64,000 nucleotides of DNA from Mortierella sp. BCC40632 (GCA_011634665.1 WAEK01000007.1:952001-1016000), one strand, 5' to 3'; positions 11,481 through 23,597 are shown, counted from the first letter of the stretch. The notes: generated by a model from the sequence alone, not told the origin. Translations and numbers: made by a program.

Positions 11481-12673
11481 AGTTGCTTTTCACAGGGTAG
11501 GAATGACGACACCCTATTGTCGGACGAGTCTTGCTTTCAGCAGTAGGAATAGTCAGCTTGCTCTTCCAGCAAGGTGATGCTCTCTATTAGAGTGGACGGA
11601 ATAGAAAGATAGATACAAGGCCAGAGGCGATGGATAGACAAAAAGGGGAACAAAAGAGAAAGGAGAAAAGAAAAAAGTGAAGAAGGCAGAGTCGCTGTCG
11701 ACAAAGGAACTCCAGCAGGTGCGTAGTATACTGGAATGTCCGTTGGGCGGGAGGCAGGAACAAGCGGCGACAACAACAGAGAGATCAAGCAATAAACGGG
11801 GTTGGCAATCTAGCCATCGGTGAGAGGATGGATGCAAGATGCAAAATGCGAAATGTGGGATGCGGAAAGAAGAGGATGAGCAAAGGGCGGGCTTGGGAGG
11901 TCAATGGTTAGCGAAGACAAACGAAACGAAACGAAAGCAGGCTCAGTCCCGTTGTGCGACGTCGCAGACAAAAGATGGTTTATTGGATTGGGAATGATGG
12001 GCTACATACAACAACAGACAATAAACCACGCCGGCGCTAGGACCTAGCCACACACGCTGCAAAAGCATGGGCATGGGCCAGGCTCAGGAGCCATTTGCTC
12101 CTGCTCTCCACGCCTAACGTCCCGCACGTTCTTTCTCTCCTCTTGCCTCATACTCTGCAGTAAGAGAGCCGTCGTCTATCCCTTGTGGGCTCCAGAGCAT
12201 CTCCGGGAACCAGGAGCGAGCATCAACTCCTCCCTTGATCGGCCGCCACGATAGAGACCATTATAAAGGATTTGATATTAGTGAGCCCCGAAGGGACTCT
12301 TTCTACACATGTCACGAACTAACACTTCCTATCATCTGTTCGTGCTAATCGTTTGTATCTTTCGTAGTGTAGTGGCTATGGTCTACATCAGTCTACATTG
12401 GAACAAGGCAACTTTTGCTTGCTCACGATGGTCTACTATCTTCTGCGCAGTAAGACCTTCAATCTCCAAGAGCATCCATATCATTTCGAGCTGACGGACA
12501 AGCTGCCCAAAATTTAGCACTGTCTGGTCGACAGAGCCTTTGAAAGAGAACCCGAAAAAAAAATGTCATCGACAATACCAGAGCATTGAGCACGGACCAC
12601 TTGGAGCCCTATGGTTCCCTGAACGGAGTTGGAAAAAAATGGCCTCTCCCTTCGAGGAAGAGGCAAAAGATAG
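11481..12673. other. Intergenic between membrane-protein gene and tRNA-Leu
   Basis: Promoter/5' leader of the minus-strand membrane-protein gene, then about 800 bases without a coding signal. A direct repeat ACGAAACGAAACGAAA lies at 11921-11936. A phrase at 12364-12376 resembles a tRNA A-box but has no B-box partner. Confidence 0.5.
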
Positions 12674-12756
12674 TGGTGGAAGTGGGATTTGAACCCACGC
12701 CTCTTTCGAGACCGCAACTTGAGTGCGGCGCCTTAGACCAACTCGGCCATCCCACC
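12674..12756 (-). tRNA. tRNA-Leu (anticodon CAA)
   Basis: 83-nt type II tRNA on the minus strand. The acceptor arm GGTGGGA pairs with TTCCACC, with discriminator A. Anticodon stem CCGCA/TGCGG encloses loop CTCAAGT, giving anticodon CAA at 12719-12721. It has a long variable arm (TCTCGAAAGAGG region), as expected for leucine, and a T arm GTGGG-TTCAAAT-CCCAC. It lacks an intron and an encoded CCA. It is identical to the copy at 26490-26572. The 3' trailer holds TTTT followed by a hairpin and a T7 run. Confidence 0.97.
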
Positions 12757-13037
12757 TTCTCTATGTTTGGATGGCGTTTTGTCACTATTTATTCAAAATT
12801 AGAAAGTGAGGCTCTACTTGCTTAGAATCAACCTCTCTAAATAGAACTTTAGTATTTGTAAATTAGTTCCAAAAATAGAGGTGATTTGCTGCGCTGCGCA
12901 TGGGCCACTTTTCTGGACCCTCGACTGCGGAGGGAACCCTCTCTCTCCACATGACCCAACTATGCAAAATGTCTAGGAAGTGGATCGGGATTTCCCTCTA
13001 GATTTTTACAAGTCGCTTTGGCATGGGGGGAGGTCTC

Positions 13038-13076
<39 letters not shown>

Positions 13077-14097
13077 CTTCTTGCCCTTTAGACCGAGTCC
13101 GAGTGGAGTTTCAAAATCAAAGAAAAAACGCGCCACCAAATCCGGATCGTTGGGGTAATTAGACATTTGTTCTTAGTCAAGCATATTGAGCTGTGTGCGT
13201 CCCAAAACTTATCTCCTTTTTTTTTTTTTTGTTTTTGTGCATGGGTGCATAGACTCGGAACATCTGTGCACGCACGAGAAAAGAAGAAGAAAGGAGGGGC
13301 AAGGGATCGATTGCTGTATCTTTTTGGCCAAGTAGTGTAAGAAAGAAATAAAGAAAGAACGAAGAAAGAAAAGTGGAACCTCTCCCCCCATCTGCCTGCC
13401 ACCCTCAACCCTGCCTCACTTTCCCAAAAAGGCCCCCTCCCCCACCTCCACAGAACGTGGGCTAAGCTGCGCTGGGGAAGCAGTGGCCGAGTAAACCGAA
13501 TTTCCGAACGTCCTTCGTTGGATGCGTTTTGCACTGTGTATGTATGTGATCGGGTTTAGTGTGGTCACTGGTCATGGTTTTGGTCTTGCAATCTTGCAGG
13601 AACGTGTGTGAAGCAAGCGATGTTGCAAGGTCTGCGTGCAAATGCGTGTGGTGCAACAGGTGGATGAGAATAGCTGGTCTAGAGAGTGGATTCCGTGATA
13701 ACCACGGTTATGCATGGTCCAAGGAGGAAAAAGAGAACACCAACTCCCAACAAGTGTTGAGGACGCATTGTGTGCATGGGTTTGGGCGGACGGAAGTACG
13801 GGGATGAAAGAGAAAGTGGCCGGAGCAATAGGTGGTGGCGACGGGGTGTAAAGCTTTCTGGTGATGACAAAGGTCCACCACATTCGCTTTTATACGCCCC
13901 AGCAAGGCTGGTTTTTTGCGGTCTCTGTCTCTGTCTCTGTCTCTTTCTTCTTCTTTCCTTCTTCTTTCCTTCTTCTTTCCTTCTTCCTCTCTCTTTTCTC
14001 TCCTTCTTCTTCACCTCATTCCTCCATACAATTCGGCATTCCGCCGTCAGTCATCTCGGCCATCGACCTTTACCCCATCCATCGCGTCTCTGATTCC
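12757..14097. other. Intergenic upstream of ALE1-like gene
   Basis: About 1.3 kb with a T tract (13041-13073), A/T-rich and purine-rich sequence, and a CTCTGTCTCTTTCTTCTTC pyrimidine-rich stretch before the ALE1-like start, which is typical of the promoters and leaders in this window. Open frames here are low-complexity and unconvincing. Confidence 0.5.
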
Positions 14098-15950
14098 ATG
14101 CTTGACTCATTCTTCGGCGCTTTGTCCGCCGCGGCCTCCTTCCCTCAGGATCAGTTGCGGTGCCTTACCGCTCTGCTGCTCGGCTACCCATTCGCACTTG
14201 CCTTCCGGCTCTTGCCCAACAACAAACCTGGCCTCAAGCATATGGCCTCTGTTTTCACCTCCTTCTTCCTCTTTGTTGTCATCCTCAATGATCTTGTTGG
14301 TCTGATGCATCTCCTCGGCTCTAGTATCGCCGTCTGGCGGATCATGGGCGTGGTCGAAGGAAAGTGGGGACCCCGCATCGTCTTTATCGGTGTCATGCTC
14401 CACATGAGTGTCAGGTATGTTCTCTACCCCACGGCTGATCCACCCGTAGTCCCGACAATTTGAGACTCTACCTGCTACACAAAAAGACTAATCAGTCTCT
14501 TCCTTCTCATACCAATCTTTTTTAGCCATCTGCTTCGTCAGATCCACGATTATCGCGGATACACTCTTGATCACACTGGACCTCAGATGATTATGACCAT
14601 GAAGCTCACCTCTTGGGCGTTCAACGTCTATGATGGTCGCCGCAACCGCAAGGTACAGATAAAATGGCGACCTTTTTGATTTGCTTTTCAGGCATCTTCC
14701 GGAAGGGATCTGAGCTCAACGGATCGTTGTCGTTTCCTCAAAGTAAACGCTTGCATTTGTTAAATCCAAACTATCCAACAAACACTAATCTTGTATATAT
14801 TATAAAAACGGCTCGATTTGTGGCAACCTGTTTCTAGGACTTGAGTCGGTACCAGCAGGAGCATGCTGTCCCAGCGTTCCCACCGCTCCTTAGCTACCTG
14901 AGCTATGTCTTCTTCTTCCCTGCCCTCCTTGTGGGTCCTTCGTTCGAGTACATGGACTACATTCGCTTCATCGAGCTCTCACAGTTCCGTGACTCCAAGA
15001 CAGGCAAGATCAACTGGCCCGCTGGACGTGTCAAGGCCGCGATGCAGTCTTTCCTGTTTGCGTTGGTTTCTTTGGGAGGACTGGCGTTTGTGGGTCCAAA
15101 GCTGAATGTCCTCTGGACTCTTGAGCCTGCTTGGGCTTCTCTCCCTTGGATCGCACGCTTTGCCTATGTCCAATTGGCTGCCTTTGCAGCCCGATTCAAG
15201 TACTATGCTGTGTGGAAGATGGCCGAGGGCGCCTGTGTGCTCGCAGGATTCGGTTATAATGGCCAGGACCCTCAGACAGGTGCTCCACGCTGGGATGCTT
15301 CCTCCAACATCAACATCTGGGCCTATGAAACGGGCGAGAGTGTCAAGACTCTTGCTGACAACTGGAATATTGGCACAAACAAGTGGCTCAAGTATTCGGT
15401 TTATTTCCGTGTTGTCTCTCCTGGACAGAAGCCCGGGCCATTGGAGACTTTTGCTACGTTTGGCGTGAGCGCGCTCTGGCATGGATTCTATCCAGGATAC
15501 TATCTCATGTTTGCTTCGTCTGCCGTGGCGCTTACTGCAGGCAAGCTGCTCCGAACCCACTTGCGACCTCGATTTGCAAGCACGACAACAGGACAGACCC
15601 CTCTGTGGTACAACGTGATGGGTATGCTCCTCACCCAATCCACCATTAACTACATGTCAATGTCGTTCTTGCTACTCTCCTTCGCGGACAGCATTCATGT
15701 CTGGCGCCATCTCTACTTTGTACCCCATATTGGAATCCTCTTGATTACTGTCTTGGCCCCTGTCCTCTTCCCTGTCAAGAGAAAGTCGTCCAAGAAGGAG
15801 AAGGAAGGTCAGGCAACCACGCCTCTGCAAGAAGCCGAGAAAGTCAAGGAGCTCGCTCAGGGTGTCGCTGAAGAAGTGGTGATGACAACCATCAGCGCCT
15901 CGACAGAGTGCATTGACAACTCTTCTAAGCAAAAGATCAAGGTTCTCTAG
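14098..15950 (+). CDS. ALE1: Lysophospholipid acyltransferase, MBOAT family (ALE1/LPT1-like)
   Basis: ER membrane enzyme that transfers an acyl group from acyl-CoA to lysophospholipids (Lands cycle) and to lysophosphatidic acid. Exons 14098-14414, 14526-14652 and 14838-15950 give 518 residues, near the size of yeast Ale1, with matching phases. MBOAT hallmarks are visible. Asn325 lies in DNWNIGTNKWLKYSVYFR, and the presumed catalytic His363 lies in SALWHGFYPGYYLMF, between hydrophobic spans. Other family blocks are SYVFFFPALLVGPSFEY and FAARFKYYAVWKMAEGACV. Several transmembrane stretches precede and follow these. The C-terminus is lysine-rich (KRKSSKKEKEG), a likely cytosolic tail. An upstream frame runs in from 13861 with low-complexity Ser/Phe codons. 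I chose Met 14098 because sequence conservation begins there. Confidence 0.94.
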
Positions 15951-16169
15951 ATAGATGACCACTCAAAAGTACTAAGCTTTAGGGTCTACTCTTTCTTCCT
16001 TCTTCCTTTTTTCTGTACTCACTTTATCTCTATCACAACCCCCATCTCCTCTCCTCTCCTCTCTTCGCACATTTATCATTCCTTCAGCTCTTAGCATATT
16101 GTATTTGTATATCTATGAACGTCCATAAAGTCTGTTCACAACTAAATCTCATTTCACAGATAAAGGGCA

Positions 16170-16202
<33 letters not shown>

Positions 16203-16582
16203 CAGAGATCATCGCCTATGGCTGCATCCCTAGCCTTGGTTCAATAGATACTTTATCTTATGCCGGGATCCGAAATTACGGAGAACCTCATATATGATCA
16301 ATTGGCTATCACGGATGGGAAAATCACCGTCAAGTTTCCTCCGCATGATGGTATGGATATCAACGACCAAGTCCTTTGAAGAAGGAAAAGACCTGTCAAG
16401 GGATTGACAACGATGCTCCAACAGAACACGTATAAAATGCGGCTTCTTGCATCCCTCCTCATCCTGTATATTCCTTGGCTTACTTGTCGATCACTGCTTT
16501 GCACTACTGTTCATTCTCATACCCTACTCCAACCGACCAATACAGAGGAAGAAGAAGAAAAAGAAAGAAAGATAGAGGCCAA
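15951..16582. other. Intergenic between two plus-strand genes
   Basis: 3' flank of ALE1 and promoter of the secreted repeat protein. A T29 tract lies at 16174-16202. The last ~25 bases before the next start are purine-rich (AGAGGAAGAAGAAAAAG). No gene. Confidence 0.5.
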
Positions 16583-18241
16583 ATGACAACCCGCCGTGCT
16601 GCTCTTCGATTGACTTTGGCAGTGGCCTTAGTCACCCTTGCGACTCAAGGTCTACCCCTCCTTCCCAACGACCCTTTTATGATGGGCGGCATTGGTCCCG
16701 GCTCGGGCCCAGCTGGCTTCGCGCCTGTGGATTGTACGACTAATCCAACACTGTGTGATCAAGCGGTTGATTCAGGAAATGTAAACATTGCTTCATCAAT
16801 CAACGCCATCCCTATCACGGAAGTAACACCCATTACTCGATACCAACCTTTTGTCGAGGCCCTGGCACCCATTGTGTTCTCGGAATGTATTGATTGTGGA
16901 TTCAATACCCCATGGGGTGGTGACGGTCTCCTTCAAGGAGCTGGACTTGGTGGACTCGGTGGGCCCGGAATGCTTGGAGGAATGGGGGGACTCGGCTCGA
17001 TGGGAAGGTTCGGGGCAATGGACGGTGGAGCAATGGGTGGTCTTGGAGTCATTGGTGGACTTGGATCCATGGGCGGACCTGGAGCCTTGGGAGGATTTGA
17101 AACTGGCGTTGTTGGAGATATCAACACTATAGGCGGCCTTTCTCCAGGTATGGATAGCCTTTTCTCCAATATGAACCCTGGACTTCTTGGTAACTTCCTT
17201 GGAAATGGTGCTGCAGGAGGACTCAGTGGAGGATTTGGAGGAGCCATGGCCCCTTTCCGAAAGCGCTCGTCCTTTGTTAAGCGTCAATCCTTCTTACCGA
17301 ATGCCTTGCAGAGCATGGCGGCTGGAAACTTTGGTGTAGACCCTACCATCGACTCAATGATGTCAGATGCTGGATGCGTTGGGACTGACTGCTTAATAGC
17401 CGTCCCGCCTCAGTCGGTCCAAATGGGCTCCAATATCGACATTCTTCCTTCAACAGCTGTCTTGCCCTCGACTACGTTCCAACCCCAGGTTCAAGCCCTT
17501 GATTCTCTTGTTGATGCAGCCCCAGCTGACGTTTCGATACTTCCACAATCCTTGGTTGAACTCGGCTCCAATGTCCAGATCCAACCCACCACCGCTGTTC
17601 TGCCTCAGACTCTCTTTCAACCTCAGATCCAGCAATTGGAGACAGATCTCTTTGCGGCCCCTACTCTGGATCAGTCGCTTCCACAGTCCCTTGTCAGTAT
17701 GGGGTCTCAAGTTCAGATTGTCCCCTCGGTCGCTGTTACGCCTCTGACTGTCTTTCAGAGTACTATTCAGTCCCTTCCTCCTATCATTGATGTAGTTCCA
17801 TGCGAATCCTGTTGGCCTTTTGACATGGGCCTCAATGGTGGACTGGGTGGACTGGGTGGACTAGGTGGACTTGGCACAGGTCTATTGTCCATGGCGGGAG
17901 ATACGACTGGCCTTGGCGGTCCTCTTGGGATGGGAACTTCTTCCACCTTTGATTCAGGCCTTGGTGCAAACGTTGGTATGGGATTGGCAATGGATCCTAG
18001 CTTGAACCCCGGTTTGAACATGGGTCTTGATACACCCATGCTTGGATTGACTGGATCGGCCATGGCACCCTTCCCATCGAATCTTGGACCTCTCTCTGGT
18101 CCGACTATGCCTGGCGCTGGAGCGATGTTGGCTCCTACCCTGAATGGTCTCTCTGGCATGGATCTCAATGGTGGTATTGGTGGTGGTATGGCTCTAGGCT
18201 CCGGAATCAATGCGGGAAGTAACCCAGTCCTTGCTTTTTGA
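16583..18241 (+). CDS. Secreted Gly/Leu-rich protein with four copies of a PxTxVxPxTxFQP repeat
   Basis: Intronless, 552 residues, no recognised family. Met 16583 was chosen because it starts a signal peptide (TRRAALRLTLAVALVTLATQG); the frame is open upstream to 16475 but that part is hydrophilic. A ~22-residue motif occurs at about residues 75-95, 281-305, 326-350 and 373-396, for example ILPSTAVLPSTTFQPQVQAL and IQPTTAVLPQTLFQPQIQQL. The first and fourth copies are each followed by a CxxC pair (ECIDCG, PCESCW) and then a GLGGLGG-type glycine-rich block, so the protein looks like a duplicated repeat-CxxC-Gly module. Between the halves lie basic pairs (PFRKRSSFVKRQSF), possible Kex2 sites that would release two mature halves. 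A cell-wall or surface role is guessed from composition only. Confidence 0.75.
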   Translation: MTTRRAALRLTLAVALVTLATQGLPLLPNDPFMMGGIGPGSGPAGFAPVDCTTNPTLCDQAVDSGNVNIASSINAIPITEVTPITRYQPFVEALAPIVFSECIDCGFNTPWGGDGLLQGAGLGGLGGPGMLGGMGGLGSMGRFGAMDGGAMGGLGVIGGLGSMGGPGALGGFETGVVGDINTIGGLSPGMDSLFSNMNPGLLGNFLGNGAAGGLSGGFGGAMAPFRKRSSFVKRQSFLPNALQSMAAGNFGVDPTIDSMMSDAGCVGTDCLIAVPPQSVQMGSNIDILPSTAVLPSTTFQPQVQALDSLVDAAPADVSILPQSLVELGSNVQIQPTTAVLPQTLFQPQIQQLETDLFAAPTLDQSLPQSLVSMGSQVQIVPSVAVTPLTVFQSTIQSLPPIIDVVPCESCWPFDMGLNGGLGGLGGLGGLGTGLLSMAGDTTGLGGPLGMGTSSTFDSGLGANVGMGLAMDPSLNPGLNMGLDTPMLGLTGSAMAPFPSNLGPLSGPTMPGAGAMLAPTLNGLSGMDLNGGIGGGMALGSGINAGSNPVLAF

Positions 18242-18694
18242 GAAATCCCAAATCAGAGAATCGTTGCTTTGATCCTCTGAGCCTATTCTGCTCTTTCTCT
18301 ATCTCTCTTTCTTTTGTGCAAAACGATAAAGTTGCCGTATTGCTACTCAATAAAATCTCTCCATCGGAAGAGGTACACTCCAAAGATATCCTTTCATCGA
18401 GTCTTTTTTTTTATTAGAACAATGGAAGTAAAATGTTAAAAAAAAAAAAAAAGGAATAACAAGCTGGTATGCGGCTGGGTGGAGAACAAAAAAAAAACAA
18501 GAGGGAAAGCAAAGCAGCACAAAAAAATGGTTATGTACAATCGAACGGTGCACAACACAAAAAAAAGAAAAAAAATTAAGAGTCATAAAAGAAAAAGAAG
18601 GAAAGAAAAAAAAGATAAGAGACTTCGAATACTCTTCCTAACTATCCTTTCAAACTTGTCCTCTCATACTCTCTCTTTTCTCTTCATTCACTCT
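18242..18694. other. Intergenic, convergent 3' ends
   Basis: 3' flanks of the secreted repeat gene (+) and C9-methyltransferase (-). CAATAAAATC at 18348-18357 is a likely polyadenylation signal for the plus-strand gene. The rest is A-rich (18480-18620). No coding sequence. Confidence 0.6.
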
Positions 18695-21503
18695 TTAGGC
18701 GGTGAAGCGCTTCGAGCTCTGGAGGCCAGTACGGTCGAAAGCGTTCTGGTTCTTGTGGGCAACGATCTGGTAGCAGGTGGCCGAGCCCTGGCGAGAGATG
18801 ATGGTCGACCAGGCAAGGAAGACCTCCCAGGTGCGGAACCATCTCTTGCCATACTTGGCAATCATGTCATCCTTGTTGGCCATCCAGTTCTGGTACCAGC
18901 GGTAGATGGTGGCAGAGTAGTGGACACCAACGGTATCGACCTGCTGAACCTCGAAACCAGCGCACTCGAGCTGCTTAATGACCCAGTACAAGGGCATGGA
19001 GGCATCGGCACCAGGGAAGACATACTTGGCCATGAAGAGACCCCAGATAAAGTCCTCATACTGCCAGGTGGCACGGAGACCGGCAATCTGGAGGAAGAAG
19101 AGACCATCATCGTTCAACATCTCGCGGACCTGGAGCAAGAACTCGTTGAACTTGCGGATACCAACGTGCTCAGCCATCTCGAGACAGGTGATCTTGTCCC
19201 ACTTCTCCTTGGGGATATCACGGTAATCCATGCACTTGATACGGGCCTGAGTAGCGGGGACGCCATACTCCTTGATACGGTTGTTGCCAAAGTCAGTCTG
19301 GTTCCTTCCGAGGGTGATTCCAGTCGAGTCAGTGCCACAGTTCTTGGCAGCATAAGCAGTCAAGGTACCCCAACCGCATCCAATGTCAAGGTGACGCTCG
19401 CCCTTCTTGAGCTGCATCTTCTCGCAGACGAGAGCCAACTTGTTGTCTTGCAACTTCTCGAGAGTCTCATCCTTGTTGACGTCCGACATGATGCCAGAGG
19501 TGTAGATCATGCGAGGTCCAAGGAAGGCAGCATAGAAGTCATCACCGCGGTCGTAGTGGTCACGCACCTGGTCCTCATCCTGCTTCTTCGAGTGCCAGAT
19601 GGTCTCAGGGATCCACTGGGTAACAAAGAACTTGGCCTGGCCAGCAGTGAAGTGGAAGCAGGCCCAGTCGAAGCGCTGCTCAAAGAGCTCCAAGCAGTCC
19701 ATGTTGATGTCAATCTGCATAAAGAGAACAACAGAGAGGAACAAAGCGCGAGGTTAGAAGTCACGATCAAAGAGGAAGAGAGAAGCCCTTGCATTCTTCA
19801 TGGATGCCCCATGAGAGCATGGAGGAGAAGAGATGTGCACATGTGTAACAGTGCATATGTCAGTGGAGAGGGGGGATAGGTCCGAGAGGGGAAATGTTTC
19901 CCGCCGACTCGATCTTCTGCGAGAGGTAGCAGGTAACTGTCGGCATAAACTGAGTCAGGGGGATGGGAGAAGGGGTAAGGGGGGAGAGAGCCATAAACGA
20001 CCAACAGGGTGTGGATACGGGAATCATGGACTGGCACAATATAGAAGGGGTTGCGCGCTGCAGGGGATGTCACCCTTGTACTCGACTGGCTTTTAGCCCG
20101 AAGTTTCTTTTGGATCACCCGAAGCGAAAAGAGAAAAAAGAAAAAAAAAAAAAAAAAAAAGTGGACGGCCAGAGCGTGTACGTCCACTTCGGGAAGCAAT
20201 TGGGGGCTACAATGTTCGTGTCCTAGTTTGTCCAGGTCCCCTGTCCTTGTCCTTAGCATGTGTTCAGCATGCCTGGGAAAAAGGTTCACTCGGCCACTAT
20301 CGACACCCAGCTTGTGAGAGAAGGAAATCAAACAGCGCGCCGATCAAAAGAGAACACAAAGATCCAAATGGAGCTAATAATAATAAAGAAATCTCCATAG
20401 GAGAGAGAGAAAGCTGGACTCCTTCTCTCCCCGCCCCGTCCGTTCCAGGGGGCAAACCGCGGGGGTAGGAAAGAGAAGAAAAAAGAGGAGAACCTTTCCC
20501 AGTCTCACAATGCATCTCCACTCCCATGTTATCTAAGACCAGACTTGACCCTGTCCACTCCACTGTACCCATTGGGCCATAATGCCCAATATAGCCACTG
20601 TCCACTGTCCACTGCCCACTGTCCACTGCCCACTGCCCACGCCCTGTGCAAGGTTTGACCAAAACAAACTCAGAGCCAGCCACAGATGCAACCAAGATGG
20701 AAAAGGACCACAATTGCTCGGGGGACACGAGACAAAGCAGAGGGAATCTCTAAAAGGCCCCTGGACCAAAATGTAGACAGGGGTGGTAAAAGAGATGTCG
20801 CGCAAGACGAAAGCCAATACAGCCAACGACAAAGACAGCGCAGCGATCCATTCACTAACCCATTGCCCACATCTGCGTTGCCAAGACATTCTTCAGCACC
20901 AAATGTCCAACCACCAAGCTCTTCATGGGAGCATGATAACGCGGAACAAAACAATGACGCGACTCTTTCACGCAAGAAAAAGAAAAAAAGAAAGAAAAAG
21001 ATCCTGCGCGTGTAGCCAGGACTGAGGAAGAAAAGAAAAGTAAAGAAAAAAAGAAAAAGAAAAGAAAGGAAAAAAGGAAAAAAAAAAAAAAAAAAGGGCT
21101 CGCTTCTTACCTTGCCGTCAAAGTAGGACTCGAAGAAGGTCTCCATGGGGATCTTGTTGGTACCCTTGTACTTCTTGAGGGAAGGATCGATGATGGTGAG
21201 GTAATCCTCGACCTTCTTGCCAGGGGCTTGGACACGGTTGTTATAGGGGGTTGCGTAGGCGGAGCCATAGACAAAGTAGATGGCAAAGATGGGCAAGCCC
21301 AAAACCAAGGTCAGGATAGGGTAGGACCAGAGAGGCAACTTGAGGACCGTGACGATGGCGAATGGAATGCCGAAGATGGCCGAGGCGAGATGCAAGTTGT
21401 TGAAAGTCTCATTGCCGGCAGCCTCGCAGGGGTATTCGGAGTTCTTGATGTTTGGGTACGAGGTCTTCTTCCAGGTGGAGCCTGGCTTGACAGAGGACGC
21501 CAT
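18695..21503 (-). CDS. Sphingolipid C9-methyltransferase
   Basis: SAM-dependent enzyme of the cyclopropane-fatty-acid-synthase superfamily. It methylates C9 of the sphingoid base of fungal glucosylceramide in the ER membrane. Exons 21503-21111 and 19714-18695 give 131 plus 339 residues (470), a little shorter than the ~500 usual. The N-terminus has two hydrophobic spans (FGIPFAIVTVLKLPLWSYP, LTLVLGLPIFAIYFVYGSA). Exon 2 carries the SAM motif RHLDIGCGWGTLTAYAA, then MIYTSGIM, ITCLEMAEHVGIRKF and FFLQIAGLRATWQYEDFIW, all typical of this subfamily. The ~1.4-kb intron is unusually long for this window. A plus-strand frame of similar length over exon 2 is only a shadow. Confidence 0.94.
20597..20642. 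repeat. Tandem 8-mer repeat CCACTGTC/CCACTGCC
   Basis: About six imperfect copies of an 8-base unit inside the long intron of the C9-methyltransferase gene. Confidence 0.85.
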
Positions 21504-23546
21504 CTTGTCTTTCTTGATCACGGGGACGGGAAGGGGTGATGAAGGAATGAGAAGAAAGCGAGATGATGAAAGAGAAGAAGAGAGGAGAGAAAAGAAGAAG
21601 AAGAAGAAGAAAGTCAGCCTCTTTAAAGCCCAGACAGTCAAAGACGGAAGACGAGCGCGGATTCCACTAATTCCTCCTCGTCCTCGTCCTCCTCGGCCAT
21701 CACGACACGATCCACCCTTCGGGATCTCCTCCTCCTCCTCCTCCTCCTCTTTTCGCCTTCCTCCTCTTTTCTCCTCCTTTCTTCCTCTCCTCCTCTCCTG
21801 TGCCTCTCTGGTCCTCCCTGGCCCTATTCTCGTCCTCTCTCCCTATCTCTCGGCGCTGTTTTCCTTTGGCTGCTCCCACGTCCTTGGCGTTTGGCTGTGA
21901 TCTCGTTCAAAGAACGCGCGTCCATTGGTGTTGACTCTCTTCACGCGAATGTCGAATGCCCAATACACGGCTCTTGGAAGCAGGCGCGTCTTTTCCTGAT
22001 CCCTGTCATTCTGATCCTCATCCTTATCCCTCAAGATGGGAAGTTGATCTGCTGCAAACGCGCCAGAATCCTCTCTTCTCATTATCGAAAAATCCGATCA
22101 GAATAACATTTGTACAAAACACAAAAAAAAAAAAATACGAGCTGCTGGTGCTCTCTGGGGTCGCTCCGCTTTTTTTTTTTTTTTTTTGTTTTTTCACCCG
22201 CCCCTTTTAGTGCCCCTTTCTTTCGTCGTCAGAGGCCACTGCTTCGTACTGCTTCTGGTGGTTGTCGGATTATCGCGCGAGTCCAATTTCTTCGAGTCCT
22301 GACATCTGACAGAGCTGATCCAGCGCTTCACCAAGGCTAAGAAGATTGGTGTGCACTTTACCTCGTTCGCCGGGGTGTGTGTGAAGAAGGAGGAAGGGGG
22401 AGAGGGAGAAAAGGAAGGTGAAAAGACGTGAGAAAAGGGCAACTGGGAAATGGAAGAATAAGGCAGGGCGAGAGAGCGGCTCGTGAAATAGGTAGACAGA
22501 CGAGTGCCACAAAGGAACAAAGTCTGGAGCGGGCCAGGCACACCAAGCGAGGGGCGGGGGGAGTGGGGAGTAGGTGGGAACTGAGGGTCTAGTTCCCTTG
22601 TCTGTTACCCCTGGTACCCACGGTTCGCAGAGTGTAAGAGCTCTGACTGGTCACCAACAACTGCCATAAATTAGACCAACGACGGTACATAACCTCTGGT
22701 CGCAATTGGAATACAGCAACAGGGCTCCTCTTTGTCCCTCTCTTGGGTTCTGTTATCCAGCTCCCGTGGATGCCTCCCGCACCAGTCAAAACGGTTTAAC
22801 TGCCTAGACACACCTTCTTGTATTACTTCACTTGAGTAGCTGCTGTGTTCCCTTCCTCTCTCTCCACCTCTTTCCCCACTTCTCCCTCTCTCCTTCTCTC
22901 GCTCTCACTCTTTCTTCCTCCCTCTTTTTTTTTCTCCTCTCCTTTGAACAAAGAGCAAGAGCAAAAAAGTACAGTTGCAAATCGATCAAAGCGACCGACT
23001 ACACATTCCAGACGGATGCCCATGATACAGCAAAAGAAGGGGGAAAAAAAGAAAAAACTCTAACCCAGGAGTGCACTTGAACACAAATAGGCTCCTTGCC
23101 TTTGACCAAGAAGCATGCCATTCCTGGCCAGATCATTGCTGTGAAACTGCTGTCTAGTCCATCGTGTGTTTAGATGCGGGCCCTCCGGGAGGTTTCCCAC
23201 AATAAGACAGGGCCGAGGATCGCCTCTCCAGGGAGCGTGCCTATCGCAACAAGAGACAAAGGAAACCGATCAAGGCAAAAGCGGGAGAACGAAGGTAAAC
23301 ACAAGAACACACGCGTGAACCGAGAAAGTCCAGTGTTACCATTGAGCACATATGTTCCCTTTCTCTCCTCCAGGAAGATCAAGACAAAGCATGCATGAGA
23401 GCTTAACAGGGTTAAGGTACGACCAATCTGTTGGAGCCCTGGGAGCCAATAATAACCCAATCCACTCCATGACCTCTTGCAAACCGACCCAATTAGACCT
23501 AGTCTACACTTGGGAGTCCTTTACTCTTCCCTCTCTTCTACTTGGA

Positions 23547-23597
<51 letters not shown>

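Noticed and set aside
12364..12420. tRNA-like A-box phrase (GTAGTGTAGTGG)
   Set aside because: No B-box, no acceptor pairing and no anticodon arm could be folded.
18479..19879. 466-codon plus-strand frame over the C9-methyltransferase
   Set aside because: It is the mirror frame of a confidently identified minus-strand exon and has no domain of its own.
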